Source: Balanoglossus misakiensis (taxonomy: Eukaryota > Hemichordata). From it: 64,000 nucleotides of DNA. Below are positions 12,001-26,440 of the stretch, in pieces. The translations under genes and the position numbers were made by a program. The stretch is taken from positions 6,634,001-6,698,000 of the forward strand of contig CM082589.2 in the NCBI GenBank assembly GCA_040954595.2, in the 5' to 3' direction. The first letter of the stretch is position 1; each line of letters opens with the position of its first letter. The notes under the pieces were generated by a model that had not been told where the DNA came from, made no database searches, and saw nothing but the letters and a program-made list of their open reading frames with translations.

Positions 12001-15000
12001 AAACAACATTTCTTCTTCAAAATTTAATGTAAAGAAGAAACACTCTTCAGTTCAATATGACTCAAGTTCAACAGTGGTATTAAAAAGAACAAGACATTCG
12101 GAATCAATGACTTGCATCCTTCCTGATATATTCTTGTGACGCATGCAAAATTGTACAGCAGAAAATGTTTTACAGATACCGAGAAGCATCGTAGTCTAGC
12201 CTGTTGTTCCATGTTGATTCTCTCGTCAACAAGTGCACCTCTTCCCTGTCTCTCTCGTGTTTGGACGGCTCTCTGACGTCTTTCCAGTACACCGGGAACT
12301 TCTCTTCTTTCCTGCGGTGGAGGAGGTGGTGGTGGTGGTGATGGAGACGAGACCTGCCACTGTTGACAGCCGAGTGGTGGTTGTGTACAGCCGTCGAAGG
12401 CATACTTTGTTCTAATATCTGCTAAATAAACGATCTTAAAATCAAAACCTTGTGAAGACATCCAAACACAGCGTACTCCCCAATCAAACTGAACATGTAA
12501 GCGTGTGTGTGTCTTCTTTCGTATGCTATCGCCATAGCAACAACACATCGATAGGCGCATGTCACAGAACATTGATTCTCTGGCCGGCGCTTTTAAGAAT
12601 AAATCAGATGTTTTTATCACTGGTCACCAAGGTTACCATATTGTAAAATTAGCCAATTTTCAAAATGTCCAAGAATTATTATTAATGGTCAATTATAAAG
12701 AAACCATAATCAGTGCATCTGATAATATTGCAACGTAATGTAGCCAGCGAGAATTTAATGTTTTGGCAATGCGATCATATCTCCAATATCCACACAAGTA
12801 TCCTGTCTATAATGTCCGATAATGTTGACTTCAAATCTAATTTCTTGTGCTAATTATTTGCATTACGACTACCTGTGGTATCAAATTACTCTCTCCCACT
12901 CTCTCACTGAACTAATTTACCGAATAACACGTAATATGCACTGAATCTTAGTGGCCACTTCTGACGTAGTGTTGACTTAGCTTTTTAAAACAGGAAACTC
13001 AGGGATGGAAACCTGTACACACACCTACAGGCAATTGACTACTTCGGCGATGTATACGAGTATTCAATAACAGTACATGACTTCAACAATGGGCGAAAAA
13101 TATACGACAAAGACCGTTCCATCTTTGATGGATTTCTTTCTTTTGTCAGAGCTTCGAGACTGCGACAAGCTTTGAAATTTGTTTTGGGCAGAAACGAGGC
13201 CAGTGTATTCAGGTTAAAAACACAAATGCATGTATGGATGGAATAACCCTTTTAACAAACGCGAAAGTGAACTTGTCATCATTTTCTTCAAAATTAACCT
13301 CATAACTTCTTCTGCATTCTTTTCCTCAAATTTTGTTCGAAACTCGCTGTCAATAGAAAATTATGTCTTCTTGGTCTAAAATTAAGGACCAAAACAGAGA
13401 AAAATGTGTGAAAATGATAAAAAAGGGACATTTGACAGGGTGACATTCAAAGGGTCAATAAAAAATCACACAGAATGAGTGATATGTCTGATTAAGTACT
13501 GCTGACGAGAATAGCTACAAGTATTGTGCCTCTCTGCTATATGTTAATCTACCACTATTTTCTTCATATTGTTACGATTTTGTTTCCATCCCCTGATCTG
13601 CTAACAAGAATAGCTATGTGCGACTGTTCTGTTTATCATTTTCTTCCTACCATTAAGACAATTTTGTTTCCATACCCTGATCTCATTTGTCATGCACGGT
13701 GTCAAATTCTATCTCTCTATAAAGCCCTAAACGCGTACCAATATTAAATTAGAGTTGCCATATCCACAAACTAAAAACACAACAAATGCTAATTCTGAAC
13801 AGGCTTTAAAATCAAGGGACTCACTCACGTGTGTAACTAGTTCAGTCTCCTGCCACAAGAACAGTGCTCATCTCATACTCTGCCTTACTACAAATCTGAC
13901 TCAAATTTGTGTTATGGCCACCGTTTCCCTGACAACCGACCTCGCTGATTGTAATGAACATCCACTGCTGGATTCCCAGAGCCATGACCTTTGACTCGAA
14001 CGTAAACGCTAATAAATCTGTTCAGCGCCATCAAAGCTACGAGGGAAAAAATCTATTGTTTTCAAAGAAAAAATTCTGTCATACGCAACAACACTGAAGC
14101 TCTTCTTGTACGATTTATCTCATTAAGCGGAATAATGGTCATTTAAATGCGCTGATAGGAGTAGAATTGAATATCTGTTGTCTCAAACACTACAGCTGGT
14201 GCCCTTTTATAAACAATTTAGACAAACTCGGTCACAGCTATGTACTTTATCATTTGTCTCAGCTGTCAATCTGTGATGTGTTCTGTAACAATGTCAATTC
14301 AAAAGCAAACAACAGGTCACACAAAACACTATGGACACCACCCTCATCTGTAAATTACATGCCAGAAAAAAAGAAAACAAAACCAATAAACAAACCAATG
14401 TTGCCTGTTGCTAGGATACAGCTGTATTTTGGCTTACATGCAGAAAAGGCAATGTTCTCTTGAGTTATTGCACCTTTAGAAGATATAATCATGTTTAACC
14501 AAGCAACTTGTTAATTTACAAAACCCAGCTAGTCCAAACACGGCGAGCTGCCAACACTGCACAAAAGATCGGACTCAATGGTGTATAAGATAAAACAGCG
14601 AGGTGAATAACAAGAGTTTTCTAAAATCCTATCTGATGATCAGTGTTCAGAAATTTAACAAATGATTTCTGTAACAGTTGATAAACATCATGAATATGTA
14701 TATTCAACTGTATGACAAATGTTGACAGGCCACGGCAACTGGGTGCTAAAAGTTATCAGTCAAACTCAACTCTTTGTCTCACCTCAACCTGTGTGACTGG
14801 TTTTTATAACCCCTCTGTCTCATGCCTGCATCGTTGCCATGGCAAACTCAGAGAAAACAACAAAGGGGTTATAATGTACGACAAATACCTCGTGGTGCGG
14901 TGTTATGAGAACTAACAAGTCAACCAAATAGTTTCCAAATGGAAATCCTTGGTGAAGCAGCCAAGCGATTTCAAAATGGAAACGAAAATGGGTGAAGTTA

Positions 15001-18000
15001 CATTGTTCTGTAAACATGACATCCTTCTTCAGTGTGACTAGAATCTGAATGATTTACTAGCATATTAGAATATCAAAAACCCAGATATAATTCAACCACT
15101 CTTTTATCATAAAATACAATGTTCTTTTATTCTTCAAGCCCCTGTAAAATCATGGACATTTTCTCTCCCTTCTTTCATTCAACTGATCCATCATGGTTGA
15201 TTTTCACTCATCTGCAAGTAGTTCTACATGTACATGGATGTGATTTCTGGTTCTTCCTAGACAAGAACAGCTTATGCCATGTCTATTTCTTGCAATGTAC
15301 ACACTGATATTTAACCCTAAAATAATCCTCTGATATATCACTTGCATCCAACAACACAAAATTACAATGCAAAAGTAACAACTAACATTCATTAATTCAA
15401 CAGCAATCATATGTCATCACAACTTTTATAACGATCAATTTTCTTTTCTGGTTGAATTACTGGCTTTTACAGTAGTCACAGACTCATGAAATGAGTAAAA
15501 CCACTCAATTACAAGATAAGTAATTACTACTAAACAAAGCTAGAACCTAGAAATTGTAGTCCTGGCAACAAGCTGCTATCTAACTACAAATTCTTTTTTC
15601 TTTCAACTTTATATGGAGACAATCATTTAACCTTTCACCGACACAATTCTGGTACCACTCCATTGTTATCAATGGTATGGTTGCACCCACATAGCCAGAC
15701 ATAGGGGTGACGGCATCAATTACCCTACATGTATGTCTGTAGGAACAGACCTGAATACACAAATACTACATAATACAATATGAAAGTACCATATACATGT
15801 ACAATGTTAACACTGTTTTATACATGTCACTTAACACACAATTGTTTTGTCCAAATCAGACCAAACTGTATTTTATTGCTCTGTGCAGTGTAGTATTTTT
15901 GACATGCATGTATTGGACCCGAGATAGTCGTGACATAACTGAGGTTAGTGCAGATAAGACCTGGCCAGGAGAGACCTTAGTACCAGGTGTATGTCTATCA
16001 ACACCTGTGCATTACAGTGTCAGGTTACGACTGTTTCTATACACACTATCTCGGTGTTGTCACCCTGTTGATAAAACAGCAGAAAACAGCAACAAGATTT
16101 GTTGATATAATACTCTTATACAGCCATTACTTTGTTCAGTAAAACACCATTACCATTATGAAGAACATAACGGGTTAATAATTGTATGAGTACATGAATT
16201 CTTAATGTTTGGTTCACTTTAATCATTTTTAAATGGTTATTGGGTGAATTCTTGTATGTTTTGAAAGATTAATATCATTAATAATGGAGTCTATAAAAAC
16301 ATCATATTTTAGTTAAGTATAAGACAATTTTGTATATGGTTAGATGGGCCCTGCCATAAGCATTTTGGGGGTGGGACAGGCTATTTATTGAACCGAATAA
16401 TGCAAAACACTTGCAACCGAAAATGGATGGAACACTTACAAGCATTTTCAATACTGCTAGATGCACTGGCACAAATTAAACTAAAATGGCTGATTACACA
16501 CACAGCTACCAAATGCTACATTTGTACATTAAGCTGTCTGAGCCTATTTGCAGGAAGGCTAAAGTGCTTCCTGTGAATATAAATGCACTTTCTGATGACA
16601 GAGTGGAAAAGTAAATCTCCGACCAGAAGGCAAAGCTATTTACGCAATTTAAAGCCACCATTAGCTGAAATCGTATTCCAATCTTCCTTCCAACCCGATT
16701 TATCTCTTTCTGAAAAATCTTCTTGACATTTAGCTGAAATCTTTTTTCAATTCTCCTTCCACACAATCTATATCTGAAAAATATTATTGAAACTTAAATT
16801 TTAATTTCCACTTTTTGATTAGTGGTGGAAATCATCTGTCTTGTAGTTACTAACTAGTATAAAGACAAAAACAAATCCACATTTTCAACTACAACATGTA
16901 AAATTCCTTTGACTGTGTCAATAAACTGTTTTTGAAATAACGGTAAATGCAGCTTCAGGATGCCAGTATTTACAAAAACAGTTCAGAGGAGTACTGTAAA
17001 ACACTTCATTTTCGCGAGCAATAAATTTTCGCGAAATACGCGAGAACCAAAATAGTGTGAAAATAAAAAGTCGCGTAAATGTTTTTGGAGATAATGATGC
17101 AGTGAATGAAATAAGAGAACGCGAAAATTAATACTCGCAAAATAGTGGCCTCTCTCAATATCGCGAAAATTTTAACTCGCAAAAATAAAGTGTCTTACAG
17201 TATGACGTGTGCAGTATTTCAAATCTAATTTCCTCCAGAGCTGTTAGGCATTTTGGAGATATTAAAAATCACTATTAATAGTAACCTGGGCACTGACGTA
17301 GTTTCTGTATCCACCCTCAAGCTGAGACAAACTCTTTCATCAGTAATTGCGCGACACAATAAGCTTGAAGTGAGTCCGTTAAAAGGTTATTGTAACTTAG
17401 TATACGTCAAGCTACAGTCACAGAAAAAAAAGGAAAATAAACAGTCAAGTGGTTAAAAATATTTTTCCTCCTAAAAATAATTATAATGTACATAAAATAC
17501 ATTTATCTATCTATTTCAAATGGACATACTGAGTAGTCGAGTAGCTGGTTTTTCACATTACAATTCATCTGAAAATAATATCTGGGATTTCTCACATGAA
17601 AGTGCAGAAAACATTGACAGGAACAATCATGCTAATGATTCCAGTCCATTATGGGAAACGCTGTGGATGTTTTGAGTACACTGTACATGTACAAAATCAC
17701 TCTATTACAAGGCTACATACAGGTATCAGAATGGTTACCCCCCGACAATGCCCACCCAGACATTTCCAACCAACCAGCAAGGGTATAGCAAGGGTAGATT
17801 TAGGGATAAGAGTGGGGTAGTGTCTGGTGGGTAAAAGTCCAGGGGGTAATCATCCTCGAATCCTAAATTACCGATTCCGTAAAAAAATAACAATGTCAAA
17901 ATACAGAATGGAAAATGGAACAAAAATTTGCTGCTTGGATGAATTCAATGTTAGCATTCACATTATATACATGTATGGAAATTGACATCTGAAAATTTTC

Positions 18001-19079
18001 CCATGATTAAATTTGGAAATGAATGTCTCCAAGCAACAGATCCTTCCATATATATGCAAAATATACGTATAAAAAATAAATCCACTACAGTATTTCAAAA
18101 TCTGGTATATAGATCTGGTAAAATCTCCATAAAATTTCTACTGTAAATTATACATTGTGAATAACCTGCATATACATGTACAGTATATATATACTACACG
18201 GTATTGTAATTAAAAAAGGTTAAAAATATTATTTGATATCGTTTCACAAAGTGATCATTTCTGAGTTACACACACCGGTTTTATATACATAACACTCAGT
18301 TATGTTTATCTATAAATAATAGAACAACTGTACAAAGTATCAAAAACTTTTTTCAAACCTGAGATGAAAATGTACAGTTCATTTTTTTCTTTTTGAGTAG
18401 AGAATGATCAACTCATTTCACACCTCCCCCTCGAATTTTTACCATAATTTCGTTACTTTGGGGATTGGTGTGCATACAAAGCTATTAGTCAAGTGACAAG
18501 TCTCATGGAAGTTAACAAAGGTCATCGTACCCTTGTCAAGGAGGAACTTAAATTCTTTGATTGAAGTCGAGTTGACTCTTTGGAATAAACTTTTTTGATG
18601 TTTGCACATATTGGTCACACAGGTAGACTGTGTGACAGTCAATGATTTTATCTTCACAACCAAAACACGTTATCAGCTCTACGTGTGGCAACTAACCAGT
18701 AAGGTAATATTTATTGGAGTAAACATGCGATCATTTTGTCCCATTCGGGAAAGCGGTACAAGAGAAACCGATTCCAAAAATAGATTTCATAAGCACCGAT
18801 CCTGCGTCGATCAAATATAAGTGATAGGTACCGTCAAGAAAAATATATGTAATTTTTCTCTGGCGTCGTGGTATAAAGTGGAACGGTAACAAAGTCGAGT
18901 GCGAGAGACATACAAAGTATATTGTAGGCTGACGGTACCGTCGGCCGGTCACGATGATGGTTCCACCATGTCCATGCATGCGATCGAGGGGGTGACACAG
19001 GTGAAACTCGAGAACACTTTCAACACACACACACTCGATCGGATCTCTTGAAAACTTACCCAACGTCGACGTGCGACAT
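40..19079 (-). CDS. ERICH3: ERICH3 (glutamate-rich protein 3) orthologue, eleven 5' coding exons, 3' end outside the window
   Basis: Coding exons, 5' to 3' on the minus strand: 19079-19060, 10748-10457, 10230-10045, 8483-8370, 7895-7692, 7274-7070, 6449-6263, 5805-5681, 1486-1403, 530-456, 147-40. Each is bounded by AG and GT and every phase fits, giving about 533 codons. Exon 1 encodes only MSHVDVG (last codon split), followed by GTAAGT. Exon 2 resumes with PLATYNSL and contains YFNNTRMRRHL and MERHRQVEIKKKLE, the conserved ERICH3 N-terminus. Exons 6-7 encode the DUF4590 region, with QQHCGGENLCV, RRHRGYPFSATIYINGLQV and CCEYK. From exon 8 on the protein is Lys/Glu-rich, then acidic. Vertebrate ERICH3 is linked to primary cilia and vesicle handling, but its biochemical role is poorly known. 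The join between exon 1 and exon 2 across 8.3 kb is inferred from phase and from the human N-terminus. Small exons may have been missed between 1487 and 5680. Confidence 0.9.
1161..1256. mobile_element. TTAA-flanked MITE (CCCTTTCACC family)
   Basis: TTAA flanks on both sides; the body contains CCATGGTTTGG, ATCCAACGTTTTCTATGG and TTGGACC, words shared with the copies at 20974 and 23415. The ends have decayed (CCCTTATGC). Confidence 0.55.
3992..4204. mobile_element. TTAA-flanked element with CCCTTTCACCG end, long variant
   Basis: TTAA|CCCTTTCACCGCC at the left and GTGTAAGGG|TTAA at the right. At 213 bases it is longer than its relatives and has an unrelated AT-rich body. Confidence 0.65.
4667..4760. 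mobile_element. TTAA-flanked MITE
   Basis: TTAA|CCCTGTTATTCCC at the left and GGAATATCAGGG|TTAA at the right form an imperfect inverted repeat. It is 94 bases long, a diverged relative of the CCCTTTCACC family. Confidence 0.6.
5341..5585. repeat. Diverged minisatellite of TGCAYCATGGGTGATTAGGA
   Basis: Six imperfect copies begin at about 5341, 5376, 5417, 5461, 5526 and 5569, spaced 35 to 65 bases. The array ends directly next to the alternative ERICH3 stop. Confidence 0.6.
5598..5680 (-). other. ERICH3: ERICH3 exon 8 read-through extension with an alternative stop
   Basis: Exon 8 can end at the strong donor GATG|GTGAGT (last exon base 5681, phase 1). Read straight through instead, the frame stays open for 27 more codons, Ser/Glu/Asp-rich and ending in SSDFED, then stops at TAG (5600-5598). 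The phase-1 donor matches the phase-1 acceptors of the three downstream acidic exons. The sequence therefore allows a long protein if spliced and a short one if the intron is retained. The extension ends in a DF-E-D core like the one in each downstream acidic exon, so it may be a former module of that array. I see no clear poly(A) signal close by, and which form is made cannot be told from DNA. Confidence 0.5.
5960..6044. mobile_element. TTAA-flanked MITE abutting a second element
   Basis: TTAA|CCCTGTCAACAC at the left and CTGAAAGGG|TTAA at the right. The right-hand TTAA (6045-6048) is also the left-hand TTAA of the element at 6049-6230. Confidence 0.65.
6049..6230. mobile_element. TTAA-flanked MITE with AGGTATAC ends
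   Basis: Inverted ends AGGTATACAGTCACCT and AGGTGACCGTATACCT, one mismatch, with TTAA on both sides. This is a family distinct from the CCCTTTCACC one. It lies 32 bases from ERICH3 exon 7. Confidence 0.75.
6842..7000. mobile_element. 159-base element with about 45-base inverted arms
   Basis: The arms run TAGCCTAGTCCTAGCC, then TATTTTGTCCGCTTTGCT, to AAAACTA, and are repeated in inverse at 6956-7000 with about two differences. The centre is about 70 bases. No clear target duplication was found. It lies between ERICH3 exons 6 and 7. Confidence 0.7.
7417..7622. mobile_element. TTTTCGCG-type MITE, copy 1
   Basis: Ends are TA|CTGTAAAAC and GTTACAG|TA. The body contains ATTTTCGC palindromic words and GAGAGAGGCCACTGTTACGC, shared with the copies at 16994 and 23770. 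It lies between ERICH3 exons 5 and 6. Confidence 0.7.
9860..9917. repeat. 58-base hairpin in ERICH3 intron
   Basis: TCTAGAATCCGGACTTATGTGTTT is followed after a few bases by an inverse copy (AAACACACAAGTCTGGATT...CTAGA) with few differences. It may be the ends of a collapsed element. Confidence 0.55.
11031..11209. mobile_element. TA-flanked mariner-type MITE, copy 1
   Basis: Inverted ends CAGTCAAACCTG and CAGGTTTGACTG are flanked by TA on both sides. Inside are several GTGACCAC and TATAAAG-rich words. It lies in ERICH3 intron 1. Confidence 0.8.
12170..12418 (-). CDS. Unassigned coding-like terminal exon inside ERICH3 intron 1
   Basis: On the minus strand a good acceptor (TTTATTTAGCAG) is followed by 82 codons open in phase 0 up to TAA at 12172-12170. 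The reading frame has GC-rich third positions unlike the AT-rich intron around it. It encodes a His run (six His), then a charged segment with FPVYWKDV and ESTWNNRLDYDASRYL. It cannot be a normal ERICH3 exon: ERICH3 exon 1 ends in phase 2, and joining it here gives an immediate TAG. It may be the last exon of a nested same-strand gene whose other exons I could not find, or an alternative ERICH3 exon with its own start at Met 6 (12403). A weak donor (CG|GTATCT) just before the stop is also possible. The product is not recognised. Confidence 0.4.
   Translation of the reverse strand: MLEQSMPSTAVHNHHSAVNSGRSRLHHHHHHLLHRRKEEKFPVYWKDVREPSKHERDREEVHLLTRESTWNNRLDYDASRYL
15631..15722. mobile_element. 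Decayed TTAA-type MITE
   Basis: TTAA|CCTTTCACCG at the left, then ACTCCATTGTT and TGGTATGGTTGCACC, and GGGGTGACGG at the right without a TTAA. It is a diverged relative of the CCCTTTCACC family. Confidence 0.45.
16994..17200. mobile_element. TTTTCGCG-type MITE, copy 2 (opposite orientation)
   Basis: Ends are TA|CTGTAAAACAC and CTTACAG|TA, and the body is the reverse of copies 1 and 3 (AGTGGCCTCTCTC instead of GAGAGAGGCCACT). It lies in ERICH3 intron 1. Confidence 0.7.
17735..17849. repeat. Inverted-repeat segment with TTACCCCC ends
   Basis: TTACCCCCCGAC at the left and GTCCAGGGGGTAA at the right are inverted. The body is GGGTA/TACCC rich. It is probably a small transposon remnant. Confidence 0.4.
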
Positions 19080-19330
19080 CTTGATTTTTTAACACAGATA
19101 CCAAACAAACACTAAAGGGTGCGAAACACAAGCAATAAGAGGGATGGGATGGTCGCTAGCCCGGGCGATCGCTTGTTTTCATTCCATGGGTCTGCAACTC
19201 TAGCAGGCCTCCACGGCAAATCAACAATCTGCGTAACCAGGGAAGTCACGTGACACAAGCCGTCACACGCGCTCCAAAACTAACATCTTAGGTGGTCGTA
19301 CCATGAAGACCGCCTAAGTTGGTATGATTT
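19080..19330 (-). promoter_or_regulatory. Probable ERICH3 promoter and 5' UTR
   Basis: The sequence just upstream of the ERICH3 start codon is richer in GC and CpG than its surroundings, with several CGATCG, CGTCGAC and CACGTGAC words between about 18940 and 19290. No TATA box stands out. The start site is inferred to lie within roughly 150 bases of the ATG because stop codons and low-complexity sequence lie upstream and no acceptor is evident. Confidence 0.45.
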
Positions 19331-19997
19331 CTTGCGTAGACGTCTTTTTGTCGAATGCGCCCTCTGTCGTCAAAACGTTTTCCGAGAATTATTTTTCCGA
19401 TACACTTTAATCAGAAATACTTTCATAATTTTAGCAAAACAATCACATTTGTGGCGTGATATGTGGGTGTGTGTAGAGCATCAAAAAACCCAGATGCCAA
19501 GAAAACTTCCACTTTCCTCCTCAAATGAATCAGTCAAGAGACATTTTCTGAAATCTTCACTTAAAAAGACACGTGCATTGATGGACAAATGGACTGGGCC
19601 CAATTGATTAACCTCTCCCAAAGACTACATCCACAGGAACTAACAAAGACAAGAGATGCTGAATATCAAAGGCATAATACAAATTTTATTTCATAGGCAT
19701 GATTGACTTACAAGCAAGCACAAGTCCAGACATTAATATGATTCCCATAAAATATCACTCAAAACATGATATATCTGTCTTTGAAGGTACATTCTCCGTG
19801 TTTTTCAAAATACTGCTTTTAAAAATTGTTACTGGATGGAAAAGAAACAGGAAATTGTACAGCTTTTCTGCATAATCTGGTAAGATATAAATGAAATGCC
19901 TACTTTATTTTTCAATAATTTCAATGTACGCAAAAGAAATATGACATTGTGTGTACTTTTCTGCTCATATGTTTATCAATGCTAGCCTTGTTAGGAA
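19331..19997. other. Interval between ERICH3 and the STT3A stop; STT3A 3' UTR
   Basis: The STT3A 3' UTR occupies about 19670-19997 on the minus strand. The rest is spacer leading to the ERICH3 promoter, so the two same-strand genes lie about 0.5 kb apart. An open frame at 19332-19607 (plus) has no family resemblance and no splice or promoter context. Confidence 0.5.
19685..19690 (-). terminator. STT3A poly(A) signal AATAAA
   Basis: A canonical AATAAA on the minus strand lies 308 bases after the STT3A stop codon. A T/G-rich stretch follows at about 19630-19650, as expected downstream of a cleavage site. Confidence 0.55.
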
Positions 19998-25276
<5,279 letters not shown>

Positions 25277-26440
25277 CTTCACTGCTTATGCCTGTAATTA
25301 AACAGACATTTTGTCAGTATTTTTGATGTGTATATTTAAATGTAGCACTACCTGGTTCAGAAAAGTCCTTTTCAACAATTCAACTAAATGAACCTGGGAA
25401 AGTTTACCCGTGTGATGCAGGGAATCATGGCATGATGATGAGGATCAACTAAAATACTGTTCCCTCATCACGGCTGTTGCTATATCACAGTAAGTATTAT
25501 ATGCCTATGGGCGATGATTATGAAATTTAACATGCATTCTTGTAAATGAAATGGAACACAGACTAGAAATTAGATCACACATGGTCAGTCACTTTCTAAT
25601 GATGCTGGCAGCTGCTCATCATTTTCCGTTTATAATCTGTTTTACTTGTCATTTGTTCATGCATTGACACTGCCCCAGATCAAATAACACATACAATTTA
25701 CAGTAAAACAGAGTCTTTTTTCTTGATGGGAACGCTTGTACCAGATACTACCACCATACGGAAGTACAAAGTACAAGAGCGCCACGTTTACAGCTTCGGC
25801 GAGGGGGGTTGTGCCAAAGTTCATGACGGATTACGAGAATTTCTCGCGAAACATAAGGAATTTCAATGCAGTATTTGACAAGTGTGTTGTTAAATTCTAT
25901 GAAAGTCACACGATCGCCTTATTCCGACATTACAATCAGAATACACACTTATATTCGCAAGTTTTGGTCGACGCCTGATCATGTTTTGCAGACCCACCTT
26001 TGCAGTCAGCTGAAAAAGACCGAGCATAACCGAACGTTTCCGAACACGGGATTGGGGTGAAAAGCCACCAAACCAGTTTATTAGAGGGGAAAAAATAACA
26101 AAATTAAATACACCTTACAGTGTCTGGTATTAATTTAATAATTCGTATTTTTCTTGGCTTGAAATACTCCAAGATATGATCACTTGTTCGAATCGGGGAA
26201 AGGAAATGACTGCCACGTTAGCAATCCCCAATCTCGCAGGGTTTTGTAAAACCAGTTATGATTGGTTGTCTTTCAGAGTCGACTGCTTCAGAAATGATTT
26301 TTAGTTGGCTATTATTAGCTACCTGGATGACGTCAGTTATATATTAGCATAACACTAGAGTGCTAAGTAGCCGATCGATTGACGATAAAAGACATCAAAA
26401 TTGGAGTGGGAAATATAGTCTTCTGCCGTCGAATTTCACA
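25277..26440. promoter_or_regulatory. Head-to-head promoter interval of STT3A (minus) and SLC12A8 (plus)
   Basis: The STT3A start codon lies 15 bases inside an exon preceded by a minus-strand acceptor (AATTACAG), so there is an upstream noncoding exon. A candidate ends at 25998 with the donor AAG|GTGGGT. On the plus strand, a candidate SLC12A8 noncoding exon ends at 26440 with the donor GTAAGTG, and TATATATTAG lies about 100 bases upstream of that end. If both are right, the two transcripts start within roughly 400 bases of each other and diverge. The UTR exons are inferred from splice motifs only. Confidence 0.45.

Larger units (their letters stand above)
10749..19059. other. ERICH3 intron 1 (8.3 kb)
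   Basis: The first and second coding exons are separated by this interval. It contains one unassigned coding-like exon (12170-12418, minus), a 179-bp mariner-type MITE (11031-11209), a TTTTCGCG-type MITE (16994-17200), a decayed TTAA element near 15631-15722 and a TTACCCCC-ended inverted repeat (17735-17849). An RFX X-box-like site, GTTGCCATGGCAAA, lies at 833-846 past 14000. The rest is AT-rich and shows nothing recognisable. Confidence 0.6.

Noticed and set aside
12024-12620. A 198-codon minus-strand open frame with a poly-Pro stretch
   Set aside because: It is another frame over the exon-like segment 12170-12418; the frame starting at the acceptor has much better third-position bias, and the ends of the long frame read through ordinary intron sequence.
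12610-12630. GTCACCAAGGTTAC as an X-box
   Set aside because: The second half-site is GGTTAC rather than GGNAAC, so it does not fit the RFX consensus well.
18731-19108. A 125-codon minus-strand open frame overlapping the ERICH3 start
   Set aside because: It is out of frame with the ERICH3 ATG at 19079, reads across its donor and has no family resemblance.
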